From assembly GCF_000384195.1 (NCBI RefSeq), contig NZ_KB913034.1, positions 1,495,714 to 1,559,713 of the forward strand: 64,000 nt of DNA. Reading direction: 5' to 3'. Under the pieces are notes generated by a model. It had not been told where the DNA came from and did not search any database. It saw nothing but the letters and a program-made list of their open reading frames with translations. Position 1 is the first letter of the stretch. Every line of letters begins with the position of its first letter. Of this stretch, positions 24,948 to 35,142 are shown in pieces. This stretch comes from Allobaculum stercoricanis DSM 13633 (GTDB taxonomy: Bacteria > Bacillota_I > Bacilli_A > Erysipelotrichales > Erysipelotrichaceae). The position numbers were made by a program, and so were the translations under genes.

Positions 24948-27320
24948 TTATTTTTCAATAGGTGCTGTGCGGAATGCAATTCCTTCATCTTGCCAACCAT
25001 AGGAAACTAATACATCTTTTTCTTGTTTATTCATTGTGTAATGATGGTTTCCATCATTTGGATTATAAATACGATAGACTGGAGCGCTCTGTGGTTTTTT
25101 AGAGGTGTACCATGCAACCTTTTCATCATGCCAACCTAATGAAACAAGCGTGTTTTTCTCTTTTTCATCTAATGTGTAATGATGTAATCCGCTATTTGGA
25201 TTGTAGACACGATATAATGCTTGACCATTCTTTTCTTCTTCAGCCATGAACGCAACGCCTTCAGCATCCCATCCAACACTTGCTACATGTTTATATTCTT
25301 TTTCATCTACTGTATAAAGGTGTTCACCATTGTTTGGATTATAAGCACGATAAACTGGGTTTAGTTTAACAGTTGCTCCACCAGAACCATTTCCTGGATT
25401 GCTTGGTTCAACAGGATCTGTAACAGTAACTGTTACATCTTTTTCAACTACTTTTCCATCCGCTGTTTTATATTTAACTTTAATTTTTGCTGTTCCTTTT
25501 TCTTTAGGCGTAACAATGACTTTTCCATTTTCTATTACTACTGAAACTGCACTACCTTCAACACCTACAGAATCAAGAGTGAGGCCATTTAAATTCACAC
25601 CTACAATTTCAAAATTCCCATTATTTAAAGGAATAATAGGTGTGTTATCGATATATCCAGAGTCATCTTTGGAACCGATAATGACAGGTGGAGTTGTAGG
25701 TTGTTCTCCCGGTTTACCCTGAGTATCTTCTTTTGGTCTAGAATACTTAGATACCGCTTTAACAATGCCATTGGCATCATATGCAGCAACACTTGCTTGC
25801 CACATTGTCTTAGTGGTATTAGGTTTTTGACTATTATTGAGATAGAAATAAGTACCTGATTTAGTTGGACTATCGGAATCAATCCAATATCCGTGTGCTG
25901 GGCTAGTCTGATCTGTTACGTAGTAAAGGTTATTATTTTTATCCTTCACTTCAATTCCTTGAACTTCTTCAGGATTTACAGGATTATTTTCTCCGTCAAG
26001 AGCACTAGGTTTGTTTTCGTATGACATATCTCTAAGCTCAACATCAAAAATATCTTTTGTTGTGAAGTTTGTTGATGCATCAACTCGCTCTGTCAATGTT
26101 ACGCGATCCGTACCAGTTGATGTCAGGTTTCCATTAGAATCTTTTCTGAACATATTAACAGGGTAAGAAACAGAAATATCATATGAATAATTTGGATTTG
26201 GATTGTCCACTCTAAAATGCTTTAGTCCATCTTCTCCATAAACAATAGAGACAGCCAAAGTAGGTAATAGTTCATTTCCTTTTTGGATACTTCCTTTTTC
26301 ATTTCCCCCAAATAATTTCTTATCCTCATCGGTTGTCGGATTGAAAATTTTATTTTCTATTTTTGAATAAAAAGAGTCTTGATTAGCATATTTACCACTG
26401 TTTCCTGCACTAAAGAATTGGGCAGATTCAAGACCATATATATTCCCTTTATTCTTTACATTTTTAATGGTGAAATTACGTCCTCCATTATAAGCGTCAA
26501 TTTGGTTATCATTTCCAAACAGCAAGCCTGCATTTAAAAGAGTAATATTGCCATAGTTTATACAGTTCTCAAAAGTTGTCATATTATCTGATGGAAGTTC
26601 CTCTTCTTGTTTAATAGGTAGAGGATATCCACCAACAAAAACACCTGCATAGGTTGGACCATTAATATCAGCATAGTTATAACAATTTTTCATTGTAAAA
26701 TATGGTCCAGTATTACCAATGAATGGTGAATAATTGCGGCGGTCATTGTTTACCAATTGAATTACTTCATTAGAATCAACTTTAATATCATGAAGCACAT
26801 TGCTTCCCCATGTCACGTTTGAAGTGTTTTTATCTTTGATACTAAATGTGCGCGCAACCAAAAATGCTGGTTTACCATTTAATTGCAATGTTAAATTGCC
26901 AATTTTTGCATTATGAATCTGATAAAAAAGCATCATATCGGCTGGAATATTAGAAATAGTATGGTTCCCACCATCAAATTTTCCAGAAAAATACTTGATA
27001 AACCCATTCCAAATAACTGGTTTTTTACTTGATTTTGATAAATCCAAATCAGCAGTTAATGTTACATCATAATAAGTACCAGCGTTCTTGCTATTGCAAT
27101 CATTAACAAATGCATCAAATTCAGTAATACTTCCAATCGAAACTTTATATGGACTCGTTTCAGTTCCATTCCCCTGATAATTTGTTGTACCACTGTCTGC
27201 TTCTTGTACGAATGTTTGTTCGTCAATATCAACAAATGATTCCTCTTGCGCAAAAATAGGAGATACTGTTGAAGTCATCATACTTGCAGCCATCAGCAAA
27301 GGTAAAACTCTTTTCTTCAT
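24948..27320 (-). CDS. Secreted protein with Ig-like domain and three DUF5648 repeats
   Basis: This 790-residue exported protein starts at ATG 27320 (GAGAGG 9 bases upstream) with a signal peptide ending near SPIFAQEES. Residues about 50-330 look like a right-handed beta-helix or GLUG-type region (LTADLDLSK, FSGKFDGGNHTISNI, FENCINYGNITLL). A Big_2/Ig-like domain near 560-650 (ALSVVIENGKVIVTPKEKGTAKIKVKY-type pattern) follows. Three DUF5648 repeats end the protein, each with VYR-YNPN-G-HHYT and GW-EG-AF. No LPxTG is present, so it is released or held by its repeats. The domain occurs in wall-associated enzymes and adhesins. No catalytic domain is recognised. Confidence 0.8.
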   Translation of the reverse strand: MKKRVLPLLMAASMMTSTVSPIFAQEESFVDIDEQTFVQEADSGTTNYQGNGTETSPYKVSIGSITEFDAFVNDCNSKNAGTYYDVTLTADLDLSKSSKKPVIWNGFIKYFSGKFDGGNHTISNIPADMMLFYQIHNAKIGNLTLQLNGKPAFLVARTFSIKDKNTSNVTWGSNVLHDIKVDSNEVIQLVNNDRRNYSPFIGNTGPYFTMKNCYNYADINGPTYAGVFVGGYPLPIKQEEELPSDNMTTFENCINYGNITLLNAGLLFGNDNQIDAYNGGRNFTIKNVKNKGNIYGLESAQFFSAGNSGKYANQDSFYSKIENKIFNPTTDEDKKLFGGNEKGSIQKGNELLPTLAVSIVYGEDGLKHFRVDNPNPNYSYDISVSYPVNMFRKDSNGNLTSTGTDRVTLTERVDASTNFTTKDIFDVELRDMSYENKPSALDGENNPVNPEEVQGIEVKDKNNNLYYVTDQTSPAHGYWIDSDSPTKSGTYFYLNNSQKPNTTKTMWQASVAAYDANGIVKAVSKYSRPKEDTQGKPGEQPTTPPVIIGSKDDSGYIDNTPIIPLNNGNFEIVGVNLNGLTLDSVGVEGSAVSVVIENGKVIVTPKEKGTAKIKVKYKTADGKVVEKDVTVTVTDPVEPSNPGNGSGGATVKLNPVYRAYNPNNGEHLYTVDEKEYKHVASVGWDAEGVAFMAEEEKNGQALYRVYNPNSGLHHYTLDEKEKNTLVSLGWHDEKVAWYTSKKPQSAPVYRIYNPNDGNHHYTMNKQEKDVLVSYGWQDEGIAFRTAPIEK

Positions 27321-27396
27321 TTTCAATTACCTCTCTTTGTGTTTTACTTATCTAATGCTTCAATCTCTTAAAAACATTAGATCTGTGCAAAAATAG

Positions 27397-27434
27397 TATC
27401 ACCTTTTTAGTGATATATATATATATATATATAT
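27397..27434 (-). promoter_or_regulatory. Palindrome and (AT)11 tract upstream of the DUF5648 gene
   Basis: TATCAC-N7-GTGATA (27397-27415) overlaps a 22-base run of alternating AT (27413-27434), about 75-115 bases before the start codon. The palindrome may be an operator. The tract could alter promoter spacing if its length varies. Confidence 0.5.
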
Positions 27435-27624
27435 CGGATGTTATTTTAATCTTATTTGTGTTTTATATAGGAATTGAAAATCTCATTTTGCGTTCTATAT
27501 CATCTTATCCACGTTGGATTTAATCCACTAAAAATCGTAAAAAGCATATTCGCCAGTTATTATTTGTTAATATTTTAAAAATCAATCTCAATTTCATTCA
27601 TTTTCTCTACTTTTTTCGACATTA

Positions 27625-27795
27625 AAACGATTTTTATCCATAGGTGCAGTGCGGAAGGCTAATCCTTCATCTTGCCAACCATAGGAAACTAAAACGTCTT
27701 TTTCTTGTTTATTCATTGTGTAATGGTGATTTCCATCATTCGGATTATAAACTCGGAAGACTGGTACACTTTGTGTTTTTTAGTTGTACACCAAT
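27625..27795 (-). pseudogene. Remnant of a second DUF5648-repeat gene
   Basis: Minus-strand translation gives VFRVYNPNDGNHHYTMNKQ and DVLVSYGWQDEGLAFRTAP, nearly the last repeat of the gene at 24948-27320, with roughly 85-90% DNA identity by eye. An in-frame TAA precedes it and no start or signal peptide remains. It is the tail of a decayed neighbour copy. Confidence 0.8.
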
Positions 27796-27821
27796 TTGCT
27801 CCGGATCGTTTCCTATTGTGA

Positions 27822-28025
27822 TCATTTCCAATATCCTTTACGATCAGATCCAACGCGTTCTATCGATCCTAATTCTTTCATCTTTTTTAAACGAGTTGCC
27901 TCTGTTTTTCGACTAACACCTAATCGTTCTGCGAGTTGCAAGAATGTATAACTGGGATTTTCAGTTAATAAATCCAACAGAGCTTGTTCCTTATCAATCA
28001 CCTTATCAGTCACTCTATCAATCAC
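27822..28025 (-). pseudogene. Winged-helix fragment (C-terminus of an AlbA_2-type ATP-binding protein)
   Basis: The 67-residue frame DRVTDKVIDKEQALLDLL...YTFLQLAERLGVSRKTEATRLKKMKELGSIERVGSDRKGYWK matches the C-terminal wHTH that ends many AlbA_2/RecG-like ATP-binding proteins, which also carry the preceding VTDKV repeats. The large N-terminal part is missing and there is no ribosome site. Likely a truncated remnant, although a small DNA-binding protein cannot be ruled out. Confidence 0.6.
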
Positions 28026-28050
28026 CCCATGCTAATTCCAATAATAAAAA

Positions 28051-28116
28051 AGGCGAGAATCTCTTGGACATCAACTTTCTTGATCTAGAAAGTTGAGTCA
28101 AAATAGATTCTCGCCT
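28051..28116 (-). terminator. Terminator of the LCP gene
   Basis: Outer stem AGGCGAGAATCT/AGATTCTCGCCT and inner stem CAACTTTC/GAAAGTTG, then TTTTTT on the minus strand. Confidence 0.85.
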
Positions 28117-28154
28117 GATGTGATTAATTTTAAAAATGAAGGTTTATGTACAGA

Positions 28155-30521
28155 CTAGTAATAGACTTCTTGATCGCCATCTACTGGTTCATCAAATCCG
28201 GGATCAAGATAGGAATTGTCATCTGGTACGACTGTATTTGGATCGACATATCCTGGATCTTGCACATTTGGATCCACAGCATCTGGATCTTGATAGCCTT
28301 GTTCTAACAGACTTGGATCGATGTAATCTTCACCATAAACTGGTTCTTGTTGGCTTGCTGGATCTTGTTGTGGTTGATCCACTGAAGGTGTGGTTGGATC
28401 AACTTGTGGAGTGACATTCGCATTTGGATCTTCCAAATTCACCGTGCCTCCACCTAAAACTTGTTGGATTAATCCTTTGGCTTCTGCAACATATTCGTCA
28501 TATAACATCATGACAGAAAGATCTTGCATGGCGGATGCGGAGAACTGAGTAGAAGGTTCACCTAAAATCGCATAAGATTGGAAATTCCAATTTGGGAATT
28601 TCGATAATTCTAAAGTCAGAAGTGATTTGATTTCGTTTTCGGACATATTGGTATCAAATGCCGTAGACAGAGCTTGCATCACGTCTGGGTAGTTGATCAC
28701 CATGGATGGTGACAACAATTGTTTTAACATCGCACGTAATACGATTTGTTGGTTTTTCGTACGTTGTAAATCTCCATCAAGATAAGCATGACGTTCACGC
28801 GCAAAAGCTAAAGCTCTTTCGCCTTCTAAATGGTTCCAGCCGGCTTGTACCCCTTCTGTTCCATTCGCATAGAACGTTTCGACTTCTAGTCCTGGTTCGA
28901 CATAAATATCAATTCCTCCAATCGCATCGACGATATTAATGAGCGATGAGAAATTGACACGAACATAGTAGTTAATATCGATTCCAAAATAGTCTTCGAT
29001 TGTACTTTCTGTTGTTCCAATGCCATACAAACCAGTATGGGTAAGTTTATCGTTGTATCCGGCAACCCCTGAACATGCTGTCGCATTTTTATTACAGCTA
29101 ACGGGCATGTAACTATCACGAGGAATGGAGACCATTAAGACTTGCGCCGTCTTCGGATTGACGACAACAAGCATGTTCACGTCTGATCGAGATTCTTGTG
29201 AGATTGAGCCATAGCTGTCATTTCCACTCACCAATACAACAAATGGATCCGACATAATATTGCGGACAGGATCAGAGCGGTTGATCGATGCTGGATCACG
29301 ATCGGTGTAATACAAGTAAGAATCAACCACATTTGTGAATGTCGTTAGCGCATTGTATTTATTGTCGTCGTTGGCAATTTCATATAATGCCGCATGTTGA
29401 ATTTCTGGAAATGCGATCGCATCGACTTCGTGGGCATATAGCGCATCGACTAAACTGTAGACATCGTCATAAACGACTTCTTGGAAGTTTGCTCCATCAT
29501 CATGAAGTTGGTCAAGCATGCCTGTCGTTCCGATTTGATCGACACTTGGTGTAACGCCGAGTTTTTTATCGGCAGTTAATTGATTTGGTTTTTCGATATT
29601 GGATTCTTTCATCGCATAGACGGTGACAGAATTAACTTGTTTATTTGTTAAGTTTGTGACTTGTTCAAACATTTTGTCGGTGTCTTTTAACATGAAGCCA
29701 CCAAATGCACAAACTAAGCCAAATACGCAAGTTAAAAAGCCCATCGCATAACGTGCAAAAGGACGTCTTGTTTTAAACAACCAACATCCGACTAATACGC
29801 CACCTAAAATCACGACTAGCCCACAAACAATCATCAATAAATGCATTGGCAAAATATTGATTCTCACTAACTGATAAATCAACCAAACGATCGCAACGAT
29901 TGCTAAAATTGAAAGAATGCGCGCAACCCATCCTGGACGATGGATTGATTTTTTTAAACGAACAGATTGAAGTCCATCACGATTTGGAATATTAGGATTT
30001 GGACGACTCGGGCCATTGGGACGGTTTGGTCCTTGATTGTAGTTTCCATTTGCGGGTTGCCCATTTGGATTTGGGCGCGTTCTTCTTTGTGGTTGGCCAC
30101 TTGGACGAGATTGTCCTTGTTGAATCGGTTGTCGATATTGACCTTGCGCTTGGCCATTTGGTCTGGAGACTACCCGAACTACTGGTTGAGAACTTGGTCT
30201 TTTTTGAGCTGTATTTTGCGCATTATTTTGTGCCGTTCTTCTTGCTTGTCTAGAAAGAGGGGGATTTGCCGAAGAGCGGTTGTCATAATTTTGACTTGTT
30301 GGATTTGATCTAGATCTTAATGCTTCCGATCTAGAATCCGACAGCTCGGAGGACATATACCAATTCGGATCTTGTTTCGGTTGCGATTTTGGTTTCTTGT
30401 CTTCAAAAAAATCGTCCACGAAATGATCATCTGAAAAATATGAATCAAAGGAATTTCGTTGAGATGGTCTTTCGTTTATATATGGGTCACGATTTTGTCT
30501 CGAATTATTTCCATTCGCCAT
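28155..30521 (-). CDS. LytR-CpsA-Psr (LCP) wall-polymer ligase, large form
   Basis: This 788-residue protein has a long Asn/Gln/Pro/Arg-rich cytoplasmic N-terminus (1-195), three membrane helices (about 198-290), an extracytoplasmic region with an accessory domain (about 300-420), the LCP domain (about 440-640), and a Pro/Asp-rich tail. LCP residues include VNPKTAQVLMVSIPRDSYM, GYNDKLTHTGLYGIG, INYYVRVNFSSL, IGGIDIYV and ALAFARERHAYLDGDLQRTKNQQ with the Arg residues that bind pyrophosphate. The family transfers undecaprenyl-linked polymers to peptidoglycan. GGGAGG precedes the ATG. It is a likely partner of the TagO-like and rhamnose genes. The acidic tail is unusual. Confidence 0.92.
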   Translation of the reverse strand: MANGNNSRQNRDPYINERPSQRNSFDSYFSDDHFVDDFFEDKKPKSQPKQDPNWYMSSELSDSRSEALRSRSNPTSQNYDNRSSANPPLSRQARRTAQNNAQNTAQKRPSSQPVVRVVSRPNGQAQGQYRQPIQQGQSRPSGQPQRRTRPNPNGQPANGNYNQGPNRPNGPSRPNPNIPNRDGLQSVRLKKSIHRPGWVARILSILAIVAIVWLIYQLVRINILPMHLLMIVCGLVVILGGVLVGCWLFKTRRPFARYAMGFLTCVFGLVCAFGGFMLKDTDKMFEQVTNLTNKQVNSVTVYAMKESNIEKPNQLTADKKLGVTPSVDQIGTTGMLDQLHDDGANFQEVVYDDVYSLVDALYAHEVDAIAFPEIQHAALYEIANDDNKYNALTTFTNVVDSYLYYTDRDPASINRSDPVRNIMSDPFVVLVSGNDSYGSISQESRSDVNMLVVVNPKTAQVLMVSIPRDSYMPVSCNKNATACSGVAGYNDKLTHTGLYGIGTTESTIEDYFGIDINYYVRVNFSSLINIVDAIGGIDIYVEPGLEVETFYANGTEGVQAGWNHLEGERALAFARERHAYLDGDLQRTKNQQIVLRAMLKQLLSPSMVINYPDVMQALSTAFDTNMSENEIKSLLTLELSKFPNWNFQSYAILGEPSTQFSASAMQDLSVMMLYDEYVAEAKGLIQQVLGGGTVNLEDPNANVTPQVDPTTPSVDQPQQDPASQQEPVYGEDYIDPSLLEQGYQDPDAVDPNVQDPGYVDPNTVVPDDNSYLDPGFDEPVDGDQEVYY

Positions 30522-30746
30522 GGTAATGTCCTCCCTTAAAAAAATGCTTTTTTCATAATAGAGATAAAGGCGTTAAAAATCAATTACACCAATGATCACG
30601 TTTTCTTTCCTTTTCGTCATCATTATATTATTCTCTATCAATTTACACGGCACATCCATTTTATCATTGAATTTTTAATCTTGATTTTCAACCGTCAAAA
30701 CGTTTCTCCCATTTTTTTACAAAATGTTCCCTTAAATACGATAAAA
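30522..30746. other. Intergenic region, nothing recognised
   Basis: A short AT-rich gap between the LCP start and the ftsZ terminator. It should hold the LCP promoter but no clear boxes stand out. Confidence 0.4.
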
Positions 30747-30784
30747 AAGACCTGCTTTTGGCGATTGAACACTTTGCAGGTCTT
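30747..30784 (-). terminator. Terminator of ftsZ
   Basis: AAGACCTGC and GCAGGTCTT, followed by TTTTTTATC on the minus strand. Confidence 0.85.
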
Positions 30785-30867
30785 GGTATTGTATTGAATT
30801 ACTTTTCTTTAGATCGAGAACATGAATGCTCATGATATCGATCTATCTTCTTTTTTACCTAACCAAA

Positions 30868-31980
30868 TTAGTTACGGTTTTGGAAGAAGAAGTTAGGAAT
30901 TGAATCATCTGTATCAGATTCAGAAACAGATGTAGATACACCGCTAGGTCTTGGTGCACTTACTTTTGGTTGAGTGAATAGACCAGGGTTGGATGTACGT
31001 GTATCGTTAGTCACTTTTTTTGCTTGTTTTTTCGCTTTTGCGGATTCTTCAAATCCAGTTGCGATTACTGTAACGATAATTGCATCGCCAAGTTGTTCGT
31101 TGATTGCGATACCGAAGATGCAGTCAACATCTCCACCAGCAGCATCTTGGATAACTGCAACCGCATTTTGTGCATCGTATAAGGAAACTTTATCGCCACC
31201 AGTAATGTTGATGATTGCGGATTTAGCACCAGCGATGTCACTTTCGAGTAATGGAGATTGGATTGCTTTTTCAGCAGCTGTGATCGCTTTGTCTTCGCCA
31301 TCAGCCATACCGATACCGATTAAAGCACGGCCTTGGTTTTGCATAACGGAACGAACGTCAGCGAAGTCAAGGTTCACTAATGCTTCTACAGAAATCAGAT
31401 CAGAGATTGTCTGTACACCTTGGCGTAATACGTTGTCAGCAGCTTGGAATGCTTCTTCGATTGGTTTACGACCAATTACTTCGAGTAAGTTATCGTTAGA
31501 TACGATAATTAAGGAATCAACATATTTTTTCAGTTCTTCAATGCCTTCTTCTGCATTTTTGGAACGACGTTTTCCTTCAAATGTGAATGGGCGAGTCACA
31601 ACAGCAATTGTTAATGCGCCTTCTTCTTTGGCAAGTTTTGCAACGAGTGGTGCAGCACCTGTTCCCGTTCCGCCACCCATACCGGCAGTAACGAATACCA
31701 TGTCAGCACCTTTTACTGCTTCACGGATTTCTTGTTCACTTTCTTCTGCAGCTTTGCGACCTACTTCTGGATTTCCCCCAGCACCTAAGCCTTTAGTTGC
31801 ATCGTTTCCTAAGATTAATTTATTTTCTGCTGGTGAGCTTTTTAAAACTTGAACGTCTGTGTTTGCTACATAGCAGCTAATTCCTTGAACATTGTCGGAG
31901 ATCATACGGTTAACCGCATTGCTTCCTCCTCCACCCACGCCAATAACGCGGATATCTGCATTTCGATTCATTTCTGGCAT
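30868..31980 (-). CDS. ftsZ: Cell division GTPase FtsZ
   Basis: This 370-residue tubulin homologue forms the Z-ring. It has [15 protein letters not shown] at the N-terminus, the GTP signature [13 protein letters not shown] near residue 100 and [11 protein letters not shown] with the T7-type loop. The short linker ends [15 protein letters not shown]-terminal peptide of the DIPxFL type binds FtsA in many bacteria, and SIPNFFF is the likely equivalent. GGAGG precedes ATG 31980; the upstream in-frame start overlaps that site. It follows ftsA by 186 bases. Confidence 0.97.
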   Translation of the reverse strand: MPEMNRNADIRVIGVGGGGSNAVNRMISDNVQGISCYVANTDVQVLKSSPAENKLILGNDATKGLGAGGNPEVGRKAAEESEQEIREAVKGADMVFVTAGMGGGTGTGAAPLVAKLAKEEGALTIAVVTRPFTFEGKRRSKNAEEGIEELKKYVDSLIIVSNDNLLEVIGRKPIEEAFQAADNVLRQGVQTISDLISVEALVNLDFADVRSVMQNQGRALIGIGMADGEDKAITAAEKAIQSPLLESDIAGAKSAIINITGGDKVSLYDAQNAVAVIQDAAGGDVDCIFGIAINEQLGDAIIVTVIATGFEESAKAKKQAKKVTNDTRTSNPGLFTQPKVSAPRPSGVSTSVSESDTDDSIPNFFFQNRN

Positions 31981-32166
31981 ATTGAACTCTTCCTCCTGCA
32001 TTTGTTGGTTAAAAATCGACTTTCATTCTTTTCTTTTCTAGTTGAATAGGATCCTGACTATTCATTTTATTCAAATTCAAATTTACATTTAAATTGAAAA
32101 CAAAGTTGACCCGTGCCTGATCTATCCATTGCTCCAATTGCTAGATCGACACCTTATCTGAACTAC

Positions 32167-33423
32167 TTATTCTTTTGTGGATAAGACCGCTTTTTTTAAT
32201 TTACGAGTAAAGCCACCTTCTTGGTCTTTGGCATAACGTGTAATCGACTCGATACTTTCTTCAAGTTCGTTGTTGTTCACTGACGTGATGTCTTTGTTCT
32301 GCATTTTGTTGCTGTCCATCAATGCATAAATTAAACCAAGATTCGTCACATTTGCCCCGCTTCTTGCCCCAATTGTTGTGACACTATAGATCGAAGCTGG
32401 TGCATTAAACGTATGGAGATATTGTTTTAATACTGGAATATCTGCCCCTTGACCGGTGAGGACATAACGAGCTTGCACAGAGTCCAAAATATTGGCACAT
32501 CCGGCATTAATATCGGCGATCCAAGAACGAAGGTTTGGTAAAATTGCTTCCGCAAGTTCTTTTTGCGAAATTTCAACTCGTCTTTCTTCTTGTTGTTCAA
32601 TATAGATGACAACATCTTTGGCATCGATTTCTCTTGAATCAAATAGATTTTCCAATAAACGCCAACAAGTCGTTTCGGATAATCCATATTTTTCACGTAA
32701 ACCTTGAATAAAGGAGCGATATCCTCGATCCAAAATTGTCGTAAATCCAATTTTGTTTTGGTTCACAAAGGCAAGTGTCGTATGATCTGCTTCCAAATCT
32801 AATAAGATCACAGGTTTATCCATGGATTGTGATAATGTTCCTGTTTCTTTTGCCATTCCATAAGCATCTAATACGATATCTAAAATCTGTAAACCGGCTT
32901 TTTCTACCGCCGCAACGTAACTGTAAATCATTTTGCGATCGGCACAAAGGAAATCAACTTCCATGTCGAATGCTTCGCTATCGACACCGAGTGGAATTTT
33001 ATCTTGTTTTACGCCATCAATATAATAATTAATTTGATTGACGTTCACGAATTCTACGTTTTCAAAGTTTGTTGCGCTCATTGCGCTTTTCAGTCCTTGT
33101 TGAACGTGGAAACGGCGAATGGTATGTGTACCGTCTTCAATTTCAATATGAACTTTATGGTTTACCGGACGAACATTCACACTAGGAATAGCGAGAATTA
33201 CACGTTCAATTTGATAGCCCAAAGCCATCTGTGCTTGTGAAACTGCTGTATCTATTGCTTTGACTACTGCATTTTCATCGCGAATTTTTGAATTGCGAAT
33301 TCCATCGTGACTAACACGTTCAACCCGGAGAACATTGCTTCGACCATTAAAGATTTCCGATACAACTAATCGAACTTCCCGATCTGCAAGTTCTAATGCT
33401 GCATAGACACTTTTCTTAGCCAT
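32167..33423 (-). CDS. ftsA: Cell division protein FtsA
   Basis: This 418-residue actin-fold protein anchors FtsZ to the membrane. It has an SHS2 1C domain near residues 85-165, a phosphate-binding LLDLEADHTTLAFV segment, LTGQGADIPVLKQYL, GARSGANVTNLGLIYALMD, and a C-terminal basic amphipathic helix GGFTRKLKKAVLS for membrane binding. It is divergent from well-known FtsA, but order and gene context support the call. GGGGAG precedes ATG 33423. Confidence 0.9.
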   Translation of the reverse strand: MAKKSVYAALELADREVRLVVSEIFNGRSNVLRVERVSHDGIRNSKIRDENAVVKAIDTAVSQAQMALGYQIERVILAIPSVNVRPVNHKVHIEIEDGTHTIRRFHVQQGLKSAMSATNFENVEFVNVNQINYYIDGVKQDKIPLGVDSEAFDMEVDFLCADRKMIYSYVAAVEKAGLQILDIVLDAYGMAKETGTLSQSMDKPVILLDLEADHTTLAFVNQNKIGFTTILDRGYRSFIQGLREKYGLSETTCWRLLENLFDSREIDAKDVVIYIEQQEERRVEISQKELAEAILPNLRSWIADINAGCANILDSVQARYVLTGQGADIPVLKQYLHTFNAPASIYSVTTIGARSGANVTNLGLIYALMDSNKMQNKDITSVNNNELEESIESITRYAKDQEGGFTRKLKKAVLSTKE

Positions 33424-33969
33424 CAAATCTCCCCTTTACTCCTCTTATCATTATAACGGAAACCTACGCCAAATATTTTGTGGATTTCACAAAACTCGTC
33501 TTGCATTTCCGCTTTATTGGTTTAACTTTCAGCAATCATGCTGAATAGATCTATTGTAAACGACTTTTCGAATACTCAATCAAACATTAATCTTACAAGT
33601 GATTGACCTTGATCCTGAAAAAAATACTACAAATGAACACGCTTTAAAAAATAAAGCGGATTCATTTTGATCATTTTCACACACGCCATTATATGGTCTT
33701 TCTAATTTCTAGACATTCACCCACAACATGCGTGTTCAATACGCAAGATTACCGGACTGATTGTCCTATATCCGGATTTAATATACTAGATAAATCTTTT
33801 TTCTGTACTTTCATTTGTTTCTTTCAATCAGATTCAAAATCAACCCATCAACTTGCGATACTTTCACTTATTTTTCCGTAAGTCAATAACACTTGAATTG
33901 TCCATTATTCATACTCCAATTCAAGGTTTCTGATCGTCTGAAATTTTGGATTCGATCGAGTTGCTTGCT
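33424..33969. other. Intergenic region between ftsA and the GDPD-like gene
   Basis: About 545 bases without a supported gene. A TATAAT on the minus strand (33450-33455) is a likely ftsA -10. A stem TTCAGCA-ATCA-TGCTGAA lies at about 33527-33545. Nothing else is recognised. Confidence 0.45.
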
Positions 33970-34923
33970 TTATTCAAGTGCCATTTCTTTATACAAGCTC
34001 ACAGCACTTTCTAAATTCGTGATCACACCATCAACACCCCAAGAAAGATAGGTATGAATCATCTCTAAATCATCAACGGTCCATAACCACACTTCTTTTT
34101 GATGCTCATGAATTGTTCTGACCCGATCTTCGCTAATCAAAATGTGATCTAATGCGATCGAATCGAGCCAATCACAATTAAGCGCTTCTTCGACTTTATG
34201 ATGGTCATTGATCAGCCATTGTACAAACATATTGGGCAATTCGTGATGAATCGCTTCTAGAACTTTGCGATCAAACGATTGCACTTGGATATTTTGGGCC
34301 AGTTGCGGATGTCCTTTCACGACATCTAAAAATGGCCAAGCATCTCCTGATTCATCTTTGATTTCGACTAAATAAATCATTTGATCCCGATAGCGTTCGA
34401 CCACTTCACTCAAACGGTGTAGCTTTTCCCCATTGCTCATCAATACACCATCTAATTCGGCACTCGTCTTTTGCGAAATCCACCAATCTAAACCGGTGAT
34501 CGATTTAATGTTGTCATCATGACTGACATAATAAACGCCATCGGCACTTGAGCGAACATCGAGTTCAATTTGCGGACATCCCGATTGTAAAGCGATGTCA
34601 AATGCAGCGTACGAGTTATCAAGGGCATTTTGGGCAAACCCCCGATGAGCAAACACGGGAATGCGCGTTAACTGTTTTGAAGAACGATTTAATAAACGCT
34701 CATTGGCTTGTTCAACCATTTCCTGATTGGTATACACACCAAGACTTAACACAAGCGGATCGATCTGACCATTGACAATGTGTGTTCCCATAAATGCGCA
34801 CACTAAAGCAAGCGAGCCACTAATCGCTCGCCTAATTTTGCGCTTTAATCTACGCTTTGGCGCTTTTTGTTTGGGTTGATTGGTTTCTGTACAGAAATCA
34901 GAATCGTTCATTTCGTTTTTCAT
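33970..34923 (-). CDS. Glycerophosphodiester phosphodiesterase (GDPD) family protein
   Basis: This 317-residue protein has a basic N-terminus, one membrane helix (about 30-50) and a GDPD TIM-barrel domain outside. Motifs are FAHRGFAQNALDNS (the usual HRG...PENT, with Asp for Glu), IELDVRSSADGVYYVSHDDN with metal-binding Glu/Asp and His, and VEIKDESG. The C-terminal segment WLWTVDDLEMIHTYLSWGVDGVITN matches the family's end. It may act on teichoic-acid or phospholipid glycerophosphodiesters. The Glu-to-Asp change in the first motif may still bind metal. No strong ribosome site is seen. Confidence 0.82.
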   Translation of the reverse strand: MKNEMNDSDFCTETNQPKQKAPKRRLKRKIRRAISGSLALVCAFMGTHIVNGQIDPLVLSLGVYTNQEMVEQANERLLNRSSKQLTRIPVFAHRGFAQNALDNSYAAFDIALQSGCPQIELDVRSSADGVYYVSHDDNIKSITGLDWWISQKTSAELDGVLMSNGEKLHRLSEVVERYRDQMIYLVEIKDESGDAWPFLDVVKGHPQLAQNIQVQSFDRKVLEAIHHELPNMFVQWLINDHHKVEEALNCDWLDSIALDHILISEDRVRTIHEHQKEVWLWTVDDLEMIHTYLSWGVDGVITNLESAVSLYKEMALE

Positions 34924-35142
34924 AACTTATATAGTTTAGTAGATATCAGCAATTGTTCAAATAAAAAGTGTAAAAATATCGCGGATCTCGGCACCTTTGT
35001 TCTTTTTCTTCATCATCAACAAAATGCCAATTCACTCATACTTTCGTTTATTTCATTCCAGAATCAGGCGAAATTATTCGTTTCAAAGTGCAGATTAGCT
35101 GCAATCTCCTTATTTTAAAAAAACACATGATAAAATAGCGTT

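Noticed and set aside
30974..31852. 292-codon plus-strand frame opposite ftsZ
   Set aside because: It is the antisense shadow of ftsZ, with Ser/Ala-rich composition and no ribosome site.
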